Positions 19,032 through 28,100 of a DNA stretch of 64,000 bases are shown piece by piece. Made by a program: the position numbers and the translations under genes. The number at the start of each line of letters is the position of its first letter. The stretch's first letter is position 1. This stretch comes from Dyadobacter sp. CECT 9275 (lineage in GTDB: Bacteria; Bacteroidota; Bacteroidia; Cytophagales; Spirosomataceae), in assembly GCF_907164905.1 (NCBI RefSeq), contig NZ_CAJRAF010000001.1:1523001-1587000 (forward strand), read 5' to 3'. The notes under the pieces were generated by a model. It was not told the origin of the DNA, made no database searches, and saw nothing but the letters and a program-made list of their open reading frames with translations.

Positions 19032-20812
19032 TTTTCAGAAAGCAGATGAAATATTTTCCCCATCAGGTCCTCCTTGACAACGGGCTTGGAAGTATAGCCA
19101 TTCATGCCATTGGCAAGGCATTTTTCAGCTTCTGATTTTCGTGCAGAGGCCGTCAGTGCAATAATTTTAAGGGTGTTGATCCTGGGCAGGCTGTGCTCCC
19201 TGATGATTTTGGTGGTTTCAATTCCGTTCTTTTTGGGCATCTGGATATCCATTAGCACCAGGTCGTAGTCCGTTTTGGTTACCATGGAGAGTACCTCGTC
19301 TCCGTCGGAAGCAAATTCGATCCGGATCGTGGGTATTTCCGAATGCAGGATTCTTTTGATCACCAGTTGGTTCACCTCGTTGTCTTCTGCGATCAATATT
19401 TTGAGTCCCGAAAGTTTTTCCCTGATTCTGCTTTTGAGCCCAGGTTCCTGAATCTGTTCATATTCTGCAATGTTGCTTTGGTCCATGGGTAGTGTGATAT
19501 TGACCATCGTACCCACACCGGGCCTGCTTTTGATATGGATTTTTCCCTGGAAGAGTTCCACCAGCTGTTTGGTGATACTCAGGCCCATGCCCGTTCCGCC
19601 ATATTGCAAATAAATGTCAGAATTGGCCTGACTGAAGATATCAAATACTTTACTCAGTTCTTCCTCCGACATACCGATACCGGTATCTCTCACGGTGACG
19701 GCGAGGATATTGGCCCGCTGATTAAATCCGACGGTTAGTTTTACTTCCCCTTTGTTTGTGAATTTTATGGCATTGCTCAGTACATTGTTCAGTATCTGGG
19801 TAATACGGTAGGGGTCACCGGTGAACCTTTCGGGAATGTCGTCTTCCATGTCCAGCAGCAGGCTGATCTGTTTTTCGTCCGCCCTGAGCTTATTGGTGTT
19901 GTAGACGGTCTGCAGAATCGGGGACAAGTCAAAGCTTACCTTCTGGAAGTGGAATTTACCAGTCTGTATTTTGGTGATGTCCAGGATATCATCAATGATA
20001 TAGAGCAGGTGTTTGGAAGAGCGGTCGAGTATCTGCAGCAACTCCTCTTCGCCCTCTTTCAGGGGACTGTTGTTCAGTAATTCGCTGGTACCCAGGATGG
20101 CCGTCATAGGAGTCCGCATTTCGTGGCTCATCTGCGCGATGAACATATCCTTGTGTTTTTCAGCTGTTTCCAGGTCTTTTCTGATTTTTTCCAGTTTGTT
20201 CAGCGCATCGCGTAATTCTCCGTTGACGGCGTTGACTTCATTGAGGGAACTGATCTTGTTGTTTTCGAAGGAGTTACCTACAATAAAGACATTAAGGATA
20301 AGGAAGAGAATTACGGTGAGGGCGTAGTAACGGTGATCGCCCTCAAAGAACTGATATGCTTCCTGATATTTGATTCCCCAGATTTCCATCAGAAGAAAGG
20401 AAACAGGCATGAGTATCGAAACCAGAAACCAGAACCATGCAAATTTTTGGTTAAGTAACCAGAAAGCATACAGAGGAATGAGGATGCACCAGAAAGTAAC
20501 CGGACTCTGTAATCCTCCTGAGACATAAGCGGATACCCCCACATGCCCAGCCCCGGCTGTAATATAAATATTGACAGCACGATTTAAGGATAGTGCTCCG
20601 GTATAAAACGATATAAAGATGCAGGCAAAAATTCCCAGGAAGACAAGTGAACTTATTTGTACCTGATGAAAATCGAGGGCTTCATTGGCAATGACCACCA
20701 CAACCATCGTCAGTACGGTTAACTGGCAGCAGGTGTTAAAATGCCTGTAACGGCTCCTTTGCTCTTCATCAGTGATTTCAGAAGGAATTTTATAAGAGAG
20801 TTTATCGAACAA
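19010..20812 (-). CDS. Hybrid sensor histidine kinase with receiver domain
   Basis: Of 600 residues, about 35-180 form roughly six membrane spans. A coiled segment (190-220) leads to the HisKA box AQMSHEMRTPM (H230), an HATPase domain (N-box ILNNVLSNAIKF; G1 DTGIGM; GGTGMGL) and a C-terminal receiver with D522 (LVLMDIQMP) and a KP pair near 576. The likely start is a TTG at 20812; no ATG is nearby, and it overlaps the end of the upstream FAD oxidoreductase gene by 11 bases. With an HPt protein two genes upstream it could form a complete phosphorelay: kinase, internal receiver, HPt. No DNA-binding regulator is adjacent. Confidence 0.88.
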   Translation of the reverse strand: MFDKLSYKIPSEITDEEQRSRYRHFNTCCQLTVLTMVVVVIANEALDFHQVQISSLVFLGIFACIFISFYTGALSLNRAVNIYITAGAGHVGVSAYVSGGLQSPVTFWCILIPLYAFWLLNQKFAWFWFLVSILMPVSFLLMEIWGIKYQEAYQFFEGDHRYYALTVILFLILNVFIVGNSFENNKISSLNEVNAVNGELRDALNKLEKIRKDLETAEKHKDMFIAQMSHEMRTPMTAILGTSELLNNSPLKEGEEELLQILDRSSKHLLYIIDDILDITKIQTGKFHFQKVSFDLSPILQTVYNTNKLRADEKQISLLLDMEDDIPERFTGDPYRITQILNNVLSNAIKFTNKGEVKLTVGFNQRANILAVTVRDTGIGMSEEELSKVFDIFSQANSDIYLQYGGTGMGLSITKQLVELFQGKIHIKSRPGVGTMVNITLPMDQSNIAEYEQIQEPGLKSRIREKLSGLKILIAEDNEVNQLVIKRILHSEIPTIRIEFASDGDEVLSMVTKTDYDLVLMDIQMPKKNGIETTKIIREHSLPRINTLKIIALTASARKSEAEKCLANGMNGYTSKPVVKEDLMGKIFHLLSENQDFSAT

Positions 20813-22751
20813 AATAGAGGGAGTTTATGAATTTCCAGACAATTACAACCAGGTAATTAATAATAACGGCTATAAATGCGATTACCACGGCCAGTGGAAC
20901 TAAAGGGTACAATATTATTTTGGGCAGTTTTATAGCCTTAAAGCCAATCATCAAAACTGTTTTGCAAAACCAGTAGAACATCATCGGTTTTTGCCAGGGT
21001 AACCCGTTCCTGAAATTTCTTTCATCCATTATTCTTGGAATACTGAATAATCCGAAAGGGCTTGGCAAGGCATATGAGGCAGTCTTACAAAACTGCCGCT
21101 TTGGTTTTTTCTCTAGTTGGAGGATATTGTTTACAGCACGGCGTGCGGCTTCATTAGCGGTATCCATATCTGCCAGATCACTGTTTGTTTTGACGAAGTC
21201 GGCTGCCAGAAAGAAATTAGAAATCCTGGTATGTGCATCCGGACGGAGTGAATGGCTGACCACGGTATTGATCAGTAACGGTTCTTTGTTTGCCAGAATA
21301 TCCGGGTTTTGCGGGTCTGGACCAATGGAGTCATCCAGAAACGTCAGATCCCGAAAAAAGTCTGAGTCATTTAACTGAATTTTTTGTCCAGTATCGTCGA
21401 TAATTACACACTGTTTTATTTGATGCCATATTTCGGTTTTTACTTCTGTTTCAGTAAGCCGCTTCAAGGGCTTATTGACAAAGACACCATGTTCATCCCA
21501 ATTAGAAACAATCACACTGAGAATAGATTTAACGGGCTGTCCTTTATAGGACGGAAGCGGATTAGTTTTGATATATTCTTCCCAATACTGCACCTGCGAA
21601 ATAATTGTTATCGCAAACGGAGAGTTAGTAATGGTGATATGCCCATCGTTGATTTTAAGGTCAATTTTGAGATAAAACATTATGCCCGTCATCCAATCTA
21701 TTTCTTTGCATAGTGGTTTTATGAATCTCAATGTTGGGTCTTTGTCCAGAATGGGAGTACTCTTGTCCAGCAGAATATCCAGTCTTTCTACCGGCAAGGC
21801 CGAAATGAAATAGTCTGCATCCAGGGTTTGTACGTTTCCCTTAAAGTCTTTAACCTCTATTTTCTCGATTGAATCCGGAGCACCCCAATATTCCTTATCC
21901 TCCTCTTTTTTTATAATCAGTCTGTCAACAAAGCGGTGAGGTATAATTGTGAGGGTCGACGGATAGGAAGATTCGAGAAAATTCCTCCAGGGATCTAACC
22001 AGGCCATACGGGTGGGAGCATTGAGTATTCTGTCTGCCCTTCCACCAAAAGGATTTACAATTTGCCAGATCATATGGGAAAGGATTTTCCCTCCTGTTCG
22101 GGTAGATGAGCGATCGGCTCGGCATGCGACAAGGTTTTTTGTCACCCCTTCGGCAAGCAGTAACCTGTAATCTCTGCCGTAAGAAGGCCTTTTTGCTTCA
22201 ATAAATTCTTCCCAGGGCACCCTTTCATATTCGGTGAGATAACGACTCTCGCAAGACGTATACAATTGAACTAGTTTCTCAATAAAATTGTCTCGTCCCG
22301 AGTCGCTGATATCCAGTATTTTCTCATCAAATGCCTTTTTCAATGATTTGAGCTCGCCAATGACCTCCTCGGACTTACCCCGAATAATATCGAATACAAT
22401 ATTGAGTGGAATGTTAATTGGTTCGCGTCCGTCGGTAAACAAAAAAGTATAATACCTTACTCGTACCAGATTATCAAAGACTGACTTACCGTTGGCAAGC
22501 TTGATTTCTTTTAAGGTACGGGTGATGTTTCCGTAGAAGCCTGGGAAAAAACGGAAGCCATGTTCGGCAGGCAGGCTGTTGCTAAGGCCTGGGAAGGTGT
22601 GTTTCACGCTCCTGGCTTTTCCACCGAGTATTTCTCTACGGTTTTCCACAATCGTAACCCGGAAACCTCTTTTTAATAATTCATGTGCTGCACTTAATCC
22701 CGCTACCCCGCCACCCATGATCAATACTGTTTTACCGATGTCGTTGCTCAT
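20802..22751 (-). CDS. FAD-dependent amine-oxidase/phytoene-desaturase-like oxidoreductase with C-terminal membrane anchor
   Basis: This 649-residue flavoprotein has an N-terminal dinucleotide-binding fold (GGGVAGLSAAHELLKRG, about 13-29, then the ENRREILGGKARS ribose-binding segment). A C-terminal FAD motif (FFLAADFVKTNSDLADMDTANEAA, shown in part, near 545-568) follows the pattern of carotenoid desaturases and hydroxysqualene dehydroxylases. The last 60 residues are hydrophobic (ILYPLVPLAVVIAFIAVI), giving a probable membrane anchor. The substrate is unknown but a lipid or isoprenoid is likely. It lies 11 bases after the HPt gene and overlaps the hybrid kinase gene by 11 bases, an unusual place for a metabolic enzyme. 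Confidence 0.82.
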   Translation of the reverse strand: MSNDIGKTVLIMGGGVAGLSAAHELLKRGFRVTIVENRREILGGKARSVKHTFPGLSNSLPAEHGFRFFPGFYGNITRTLKEIKLANGKSVFDNLVRVRYYTFLFTDGREPINIPLNIVFDIIRGKSEEVIGELKSLKKAFDEKILDISDSGRDNFIEKLVQLYTSCESRYLTEYERVPWEEFIEAKRPSYGRDYRLLLAEGVTKNLVACRADRSSTRTGGKILSHMIWQIVNPFGGRADRILNAPTRMAWLDPWRNFLESSYPSTLTIIPHRFVDRLIIKKEEDKEYWGAPDSIEKIEVKDFKGNVQTLDADYFISALPVERLDILLDKSTPILDKDPTLRFIKPLCKEIDWMTGIMFYLKIDLKINDGHITITNSPFAITIISQVQYWEEYIKTNPLPSYKGQPVKSILSVIVSNWDEHGVFVNKPLKRLTETEVKTEIWHQIKQCVIIDDTGQKIQLNDSDFFRDLTFLDDSIGPDPQNPDILANKEPLLINTVVSHSLRPDAHTRISNFFLAADFVKTNSDLADMDTANEAARRAVNNILQLEKKPKRQFCKTASYALPSPFGLFSIPRIMDERNFRNGLPWQKPMMFYWFCKTVLMIGFKAIKLPKIILYPLVPLAVVIAFIAVIINYLVVIVWKFINSLYFVR

Positions 22752-22762
22752 TAGTCAAAGTT

Positions 22763-23098
22763 TTAGGAATAAAATTGGAGGTATATGCTGATGGATTCTA
22801 TTTCGGAGGGCAGCAGGGTTTCTATCAACTTAATACGGCCTTCAATTTCCCGGGCACTTAGGGTTTGGTCCGAAATACCTTCTTCCAGTTCGGACAACTG
22901 GCTCAGTAATTTTTTTGCACCCACCAGCAAAGCGCTGTTGGTCATCTGGTGGCAAAAAAGTTTCAGATGAGGTAAATCATTGCTGTTCAAATAAGCACGG
23001 AGCCGGGATGGAAGTATTTCAAATTGAGCGTGAACTTTGGTCAATACTTCCTTAATACCTTCTTCATCCTTTTCATAAAGTTCCAGCAGGTACTGCAT
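22763..23098 (-). CDS. HPt (histidine phosphotransfer) domain protein
   Basis: This 111-residue, almost entirely helical protein carries the HPt signature in the second helix: FCHQMTNSALLVGAKKL, with H50 as the probable phospho-acceptor followed by the usual M, S and GA positions. The small lysine or glycine residues common after the His are replaced by T and N, so it is a slightly divergent member. It is the first gene of the unit HPt - FAD oxidoreductase - hybrid kinase and would take phosphate from the kinase's receiver domain. The output partner is not in the window. Confidence 0.68.
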   Translation of the reverse strand: MQYLLELYEKDEEGIKEVLTKVHAQFEILPSRLRAYLNSNDLPHLKLFCHQMTNSALLVGAKKLLSQLSELEEGISDQTLSAREIEGRIKLIETLLPSEIESISIYLQFYS

Positions 23099-23690
23099 AG
23101 CAAACGGAAAGGTTAGGAAAACGATACTGATAGAAACAAGGGTTTAAGCTAGAAGTGGAGTTATGAAGAAAAATTTCACCGATGGTACAAGATAAGTGAA
23201 ATCTGATGTTGCATATCGTTTAGCAGAACCCACTCGGATATACTTTTGCTCAACCGATAGGTACAGAGCCTCTTACAAACACACAATAGCCATTTGGGTA
23301 AATTTAAAATAAAAAATCAATTAAAATGTAACCGTTGAAAGTTTAATTTCAAATAACCTACCCGGGTAAAACAAAGCGGTGGCCGTTGCATATAAACGTT
23401 TCCAGACCCGGATTAATGAAGAGGTGGCTGTCCGTTAAAGCATCTGGTTTGGGTGGTCACCTCCTGGCACGTAAACGAATAATTTTAGAAAAATACAGAT
23501 ATTTTATTTAATTATTTGAATGGTGTTCCTCCTGTTAAATTGACAGAGGCAAGCGATTTGATTAATTTTCCTGAAAACCTAAAAAACATTTGTTTGTTTA
23601 ATTTTATTAACCTTACTTTGTCTATCAAATTAATAGAGTTATTCTGGTTTTTCAACCACCGCTAAACCAGGATATTAAATTTGCATGACA
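23099..23690. other. Upstream region of the sulfatase locus
   Basis: About 590 bases with no coding-like ORF, AT-rich from 23300 to 23680. The last 100 bases hold the promoter and palindrome described separately. The promoter of the HPt operon must lie near 23100-23250 but no good match was found. Confidence 0.5.
23590..23636 (+). promoter_or_regulatory. Promoter and 15-bp palindrome of the sulfatase-locus leader
   Basis: A TTG at 23590-23592 and a near-consensus -7 box TTACTTTG (23613-23620) are 20 bases apart. Immediately after lies the palindrome CTATCAAATTAATAG (23622-23636; TCTAT...ATAGA when one base is added each side), matching the form CTATnAAATTnnTAG found at the TauE/SafE promoter. 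A regulator bound here would cover the predicted transcription start. An alternative -7 box TAAATTTG at 23676-23683 lies too close to the leader ORF to leave a useful 5' end. Confidence 0.55.
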
Positions 23691-23783
23691 ATGAGAACGA
23701 TGAATGTAACTTCTTCGCGGGCAGGATCCGTGTGCATGGTGGGTAATCTGCAAAACCAGGGTTCTGGCAGCTGTTGTTGTTGA
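23691..23783 (+). CDS. Short Cys-ending leader peptide (candidate sulfur-responsive attenuator)
   Basis: A 30-codon ORF, ATG at 23691 (an in-frame ATG at 23685 is also possible), reads MRTMNVTSSRAGSVCMV at its N-terminus and ends SGSCCC, with three consecutive TGT codons (23772-23780) directly before the TGA. A fourth Cys is at position 15. It lies about 100 bases before the binding-protein gene that heads the sulfate-ester locus. Runs of codons for the relevant amino acid just before the stop are typical of leader peptides that sense charged tRNA; here low cysteine would stall the ribosome. A hairpin follows 42 bases later. Expression and conservation are not shown, so this is an inference from position and codon content. 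Confidence 0.55.
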   Translation: MRTMNVTSSRAGSVCMVGNLQNQGSGSCCC

Positions 23784-23824
23784 GATCCGCTGGTACTTCT
23801 TCCAATTTTTTACAGGAACTGTTA

Positions 23825-23846
23825 CCGCACGGGTTTACCGTGACGG
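23825..23846 (+). promoter_or_regulatory. Hairpin between leader ORF and first structural gene
   Basis: CCGCACGG (23825-23832) pairs with CCGTG-A-CGG (23838-23846) over eight base pairs with one bulged A and a five-base loop (GTTTA). It starts 42 bases after the leader stop and ends 36 bases before the ATG at 23883, without a following T run. It could be one arm of an attenuation or translational-control switch linked to the leader ORF. Confidence 0.45.
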
Positions 23847-23882
23847 CAGGTCCGAAATGATTTCTAGTTATCATTCTGAATT

Positions 23883-24815
23883 ATGAAAGCAATTAAAATT
23901 TTATTGTTGGCAGCAGGTTTGTTATTTTCATTCCGTCCGGCTGCGTTTTCGCAGGGGCAGTCTTCCAGCAAGGTTATTATTACAGGTGTTCGTTTTGCCT
24001 ACCCGCTGGTAGATAAGTGGATCAAGGAATATACGGCAAAGAATCCCGAAGTTGAGATCGTTATTGAAACAAGAACCATAACAGATCCCGAAAAGTACGA
24101 TCTTCTGATTGAAGCTTTTGAACATGAGAAGGAAGTGAAGGAAACCAGGGAATATGTGTCTATTGCCCGTTATGCCCTGCTTCCGATAGCCAATGCGAAA
24201 TCAGCTTTTGCCCGGGAGTATGCCGACAAAGGGTTTAATGAAAAGACTTACAAGCAAATCTTCTTTCATGATATTTATGCTGAAAAGGACAAGTCAGTCA
24301 CCGCTCCGTTTACAATTTATACCCGTCTGCAAAAAGCAGGAGCACCGCTGACATTTGCCCGGTATTTCGGTTATGAACAGCAACAAATCAAAGGTAAGAC
24401 CATTGCAGGTGCAGACGAACATCTGATCAAGGCGTTGCTGAAGGATGAAACCGGGATCACCTATACCATTCCAGGCCTTGCGTATGATCTGAACACACGT
24501 AAACCTGCCGAAGGAATTACCATTATTCCGGTTGATCTGGACGGAAACGGCAGGGTTTCAAAGGACGAAAAATCGCTGGAGAATCTCGACCAGGTACTGG
24601 ATCGGCTGGAATCAGAAAAGGTGAGCAATGTTCCTGTGGAATACCTTCATTTTTCAATCGCAAAAAATAACTCCAATCCGGAGGCCAAAAAGTTCCTGCT
24701 CTGGGTAGCGGCACATTCCGGGGAGGATCTGCGTAAGTTTGGCTATCTAAAGCCAGAATCGAAAAGATTGCAAACAGAAAAGCAGAAACTAGAAAGATTC
24801 TCGGTAGTGAAATAA
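23883..24815 (+). CDS. Secreted periplasmic-binding-protein-like protein (PstS/extracellular solute-binding type) with an EF-hand loop
   Basis: This 310-residue protein has a signal peptide (MKAIKILLLAAGLLFSFRPA, cleavage near FSQG) and a fold reminiscent of phosphate/sulfate-type solute-binding proteins: VIITGVRFAYPLVDKWIKEY early on, IARYALLPIANAKSAFA near 95-110, and a C-terminal LLWVAAHSGEDLRKFGYL. No ABC permease or ATPase genes accompany it. A perfect EF-hand-type calcium loop (D218-x-D220-x-N222-G223-x-V225-x3-E229) is inserted near residue 218. It is the first gene after the Cys leader, 295 bases ahead of susC, so it may bind sulfate or a sulfate ester in the periplasm. The ligand is not determined. 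Confidence 0.65.
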   Translation: MKAIKILLLAAGLLFSFRPAAFSQGQSSSKVIITGVRFAYPLVDKWIKEYTAKNPEVEIVIETRTITDPEKYDLLIEAFEHEKEVKETREYVSIARYALLPIANAKSAFAREYADKGFNEKTYKQIFFHDIYAEKDKSVTAPFTIYTRLQKAGAPLTFARYFGYEQQQIKGKTIAGADEHLIKALLKDETGITYTIPGLAYDLNTRKPAEGITIIPVDLDGNGRVSKDEKSLENLDQVLDRLESEKVSNVPVEYLHFSIAKNNSNPEAKKFLLWVAAHSGEDLRKFGYLKPESKRLQTEKQKLERFSVVK

Positions 24816-24959
24816 ATAGTTCAAACCGAACAACTGGTGCTTTTAGCGCGTTGCGTATATGCATCAGGGTGAAATTCGGGCCAGATAAACAGACGTCCCT
24901 GATCATGTTTGGTTATAACTTGTCTGTAAGCGCAATGAATTAATAATAACACCTGCAGA

Positions 24960-24990
24960 TACCTTGAAAACAGGAGTATGTTTTCAGGTA
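24960..24990 (+). terminator. Stem-loop after the binding-protein gene
   Basis: TACC-T-TGAAAAC (24960-24971) pairs with GTTTTCA-GGTA (24980-24990): eleven base pairs with one bulge and an eight-base loop. It lies 145 bases after the stop of the binding-protein gene and 120 before susC. Without a T run it may be a partial terminator or an RNA-end-stabilising element separating expression levels of the two parts of the locus. Confidence 0.4.
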
Positions 24991-25078
24991 CAAAAATGTA
25001 CGTATAGTGCTTTTCGGTAGCCCGGCAGGTTGTCCTATGTATTGTTGTGACCCACTTTAATTATTGTTTTTAATCCAA

Positions 25079-25102
25079 AAACGGTATGTATATATGCCGT
25101 TT
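25079..25102 (+). promoter_or_regulatory. 24-base hairpin just upstream of the susC start
   Basis: AAACGGTATG (25079-25088) can pair with TATGCCGTTT (25093-25102), allowing G-U pairs, around a TATA loop, ending eight bases before the first ATG of susC. As RNA it would occupy the ribosome-binding region and could limit SusC synthesis. As DNA it could be an operator. Confidence 0.45.
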
Positions 25103-25110
25103 ACCAACCT

Positions 25111-28100
25111 ATGATGAAAAAATACGTTTATTTGAGTTTTCTTTTAGCGCTATTAATTAACAATGCTTATGCGCAGCATAATGCTGCCCCGCCGTTCATT
25201 ACAGGCGTTGTAAAGGACGAGTCGGGACAGACAATCCCCGGTGCAACAGTTTCTATTAAAGGGACTTCGGTGTATACCAGTACAGATCTGGACGGCAGGT
25301 TCAGCATACCGGCTGGCAAAGATCTTCCCTTTACAATTCAGGTAGGTATCACTGGTTTCCAGCAACAGGAAATTGATATTTACGAATTAACCGAAGAACC
25401 TGCCGAAGTGGCCCTGAAAACGGCCAACGTGCTGGACGAAGTGGTGGTGATTGGTTATGGAACGCAAAAAAAGGGGGACCTGACGGGATCGGTTTCTTCG
25501 GTTCCCCAGCTTGTTCTAAAACAGCCTATCAGCTCGTTTGACAGGGCTTTGCAAGGGGCTGCCGCCGGCGTGCAGGTCACGCAGTCTTCGGGCCAGCCCG
25601 GAAGTGCGGTCAGTATCCGTATCCGTGGGGGGAATTCCATTACGGGTGGAAATGAGCCACTTTATGTGATTGATGGATTCCCGGTTTACAATAACAATGC
25701 AGACGCAAGCGCGGGTGTAACGAACGGTCCCAGTATCAATGCCCTGGCCAGTCTAAACCCCAGTGATATTGAGTCCATCGATGTATTAAAAGATGCCTCT
25801 GCAACAGCCATTTATGGTAGCCGTGGTGCCAATGGTGTTGTGATCATCACCACTAAGAAGGGAAAAGCAGGGCAGAATTCATTTACTTACGATGCCTATT
25901 ATGGTACGCAGAAGGTACTCAAAAAGGTGGACGTAATGACGAACGCCAGAGACTGGGCACTCCTTAAAAATGACGCAAGGGCCAATTCAGGAAAAGCACC
26001 ATATTATACGCAGGACCAACTGGATAAACTAACCGGCGGTACCGATTGGCAGGACGAAGCGTTCCAGTCTGCACCGATACAGAATCACCAGCTTTCTTTC
26101 ACCGGTGGTGATGACAGGACCCGCTATTCGGTCTCCGGAAATTACTTCAGGCAGGATGGTGTACTCAAGCATACTGATTTCGAAAGATACTCGGGAAGGA
26201 TTAACCTGGACCGCGATTTCTCCGCGAAATTTAAGGTGGGTGTTAATCTGACAGCCAGCAAAATCGAGTCGAGCGTAGCCAATGCGGGGATCGTCAATGC
26301 GTTGTTGTCCATGCCGCCCACCGTCAATGTAAGAGATGCCAACGGTAAATATACCTATCAAAGTGAGTTTGAAACACCACTGGGAAATCCGATTGCGACA
26401 CTGGAAAAGGAAATCAACCGGACCAAAACCTACCGATTTCTGGGGAATGTGTATGGTGAGTACACTTTCATAGAAGGACTTGTGGGTAAAATTTCGTTTG
26501 GGGCCGATGTGATCAATAACAAACAAAACCGCTATATACCCTCGGACATTTATCAGGGAGCCAATTCCAACCCGACAGGAAAGGCCTATGTAGGAACACG
26601 CTTTTCGTCAACCTGGCTGAATGAAAATACGCTGAGTTACTCCAAAACGCTGAACGACCGGCATGCTTTCAATATAGTTGTGGGATATACACAACAGGCC
26701 TTTGAAACAGAAAGCGCAACAGCGGGCTCACAATCATTTATCACGGATCAGCTGACTTACAACGACCTGGGCAGTGGCTCGGTGTATACCCAGCCCGAAT
26801 CAGGTTCGTCTGCCTGGGCACTGAACTCGTTCCTGGGGAGGATCAACTACACCCTGGCCCAGAAATACATTTTTACAGTGAGGGGTCGCGCGGATGGTTC
26901 TTCCCGTTTTGGCAAGGACAAAAAATGGGGGTACTTCCCGTCTGCGGCTTTTGCCTGGAATATTTACAAGGAGGAATTTTTATCGGGTGCCCGAACGATC
27001 AGCAATCTGAAATTTCGCCTCAGTGCAGGGGTAACGGGGAACCAGGAGATCGGACAATACCTGTCGCTTGCCACGCTGAACTCCAATACCTATTTCTTTG
27101 GCGGACAAACCTATATCGGTTTTTCGCCCAACAGAATTGCCAATCCGGACCTGGGCTGGGAAACCACAGCACAGTACGACGCGGGAATTGACTTGTCGCT
27201 CTTCAAGAATAAGGTCAACTTCGTTTTTGATGCCTATTATAAGAAAACAACCAATCTGCTCCTGAACGTCCCCGTCCCATACACCACCGGACAAACAACC
27301 GCGCTGCAGAACTATGGCTCGGTGGAAAACAAGGGAATTGAACTCGGTATTAATACAGAAAACTTTACCGGCGTGTTTTCCTGGAATACCAATTTTGTTT
27401 TTTCCCTGAACAGAAACAAAGTGTTAACCCTTGGTGATGGTGCAGATTATATTATTTCGGGAGCCAATATTGCAAAGGTGGGCCAGCCGCTGGGTACCTT
27501 TTATGGTTACAAAACCAATGGCCTCTTCCAGACAGGGGATGATATAGCAAATCTGCCCACGATCAACCCCGCTACAACCAAGCCAGGCGACCGCCGTTAC
27601 GTGGATATCAACGGAGATGGAAAAATTACCCAGGCCGATGACCGTACATTGATCGGTAACGCTCAGCCCAAGTTTCAGGGAGGGATCACCAATACCTTCT
27701 CGTTCCTGAATTTTGACCTGAGTCTTTTCTTTCAGGGAACTTATGGCAACAAGCTCTTTAATCAGAACAAGCAACAGCTGGAACTGTTGACAGGGCAGCA
27801 AAATGCATCAACGGCGGCTTATGATCGATGGACACCGGCCAACCCTGGCAACGTTGTACAGCGTGCCTTTGAAGATCCCGCTCCTGTCAATACAAGCAGG
27901 TACGTGGAAGATGCGTCTTTCCTTCGCTTCAAAAATCTGACGATCGGATATAATCTGCCCAAAAGCATTGCTTCAAAAATTCACGCAAACCATATAAAGA
28001 TCTATGTATCGGCCCAGAACCTGTTTACAATTACCAGGTATACCGGTTATGATCCGGAAGTGAGCCGCAACGAACAAAGTACACTTAACCAGGGAATTGA

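Noticed and set aside
23662..23874. 70-residue minus-strand open frame across the Cys leader
   Set aside because: It has no coding features, and its region is better explained by the promoter-proximal leader ORF and hairpin on the plus strand.
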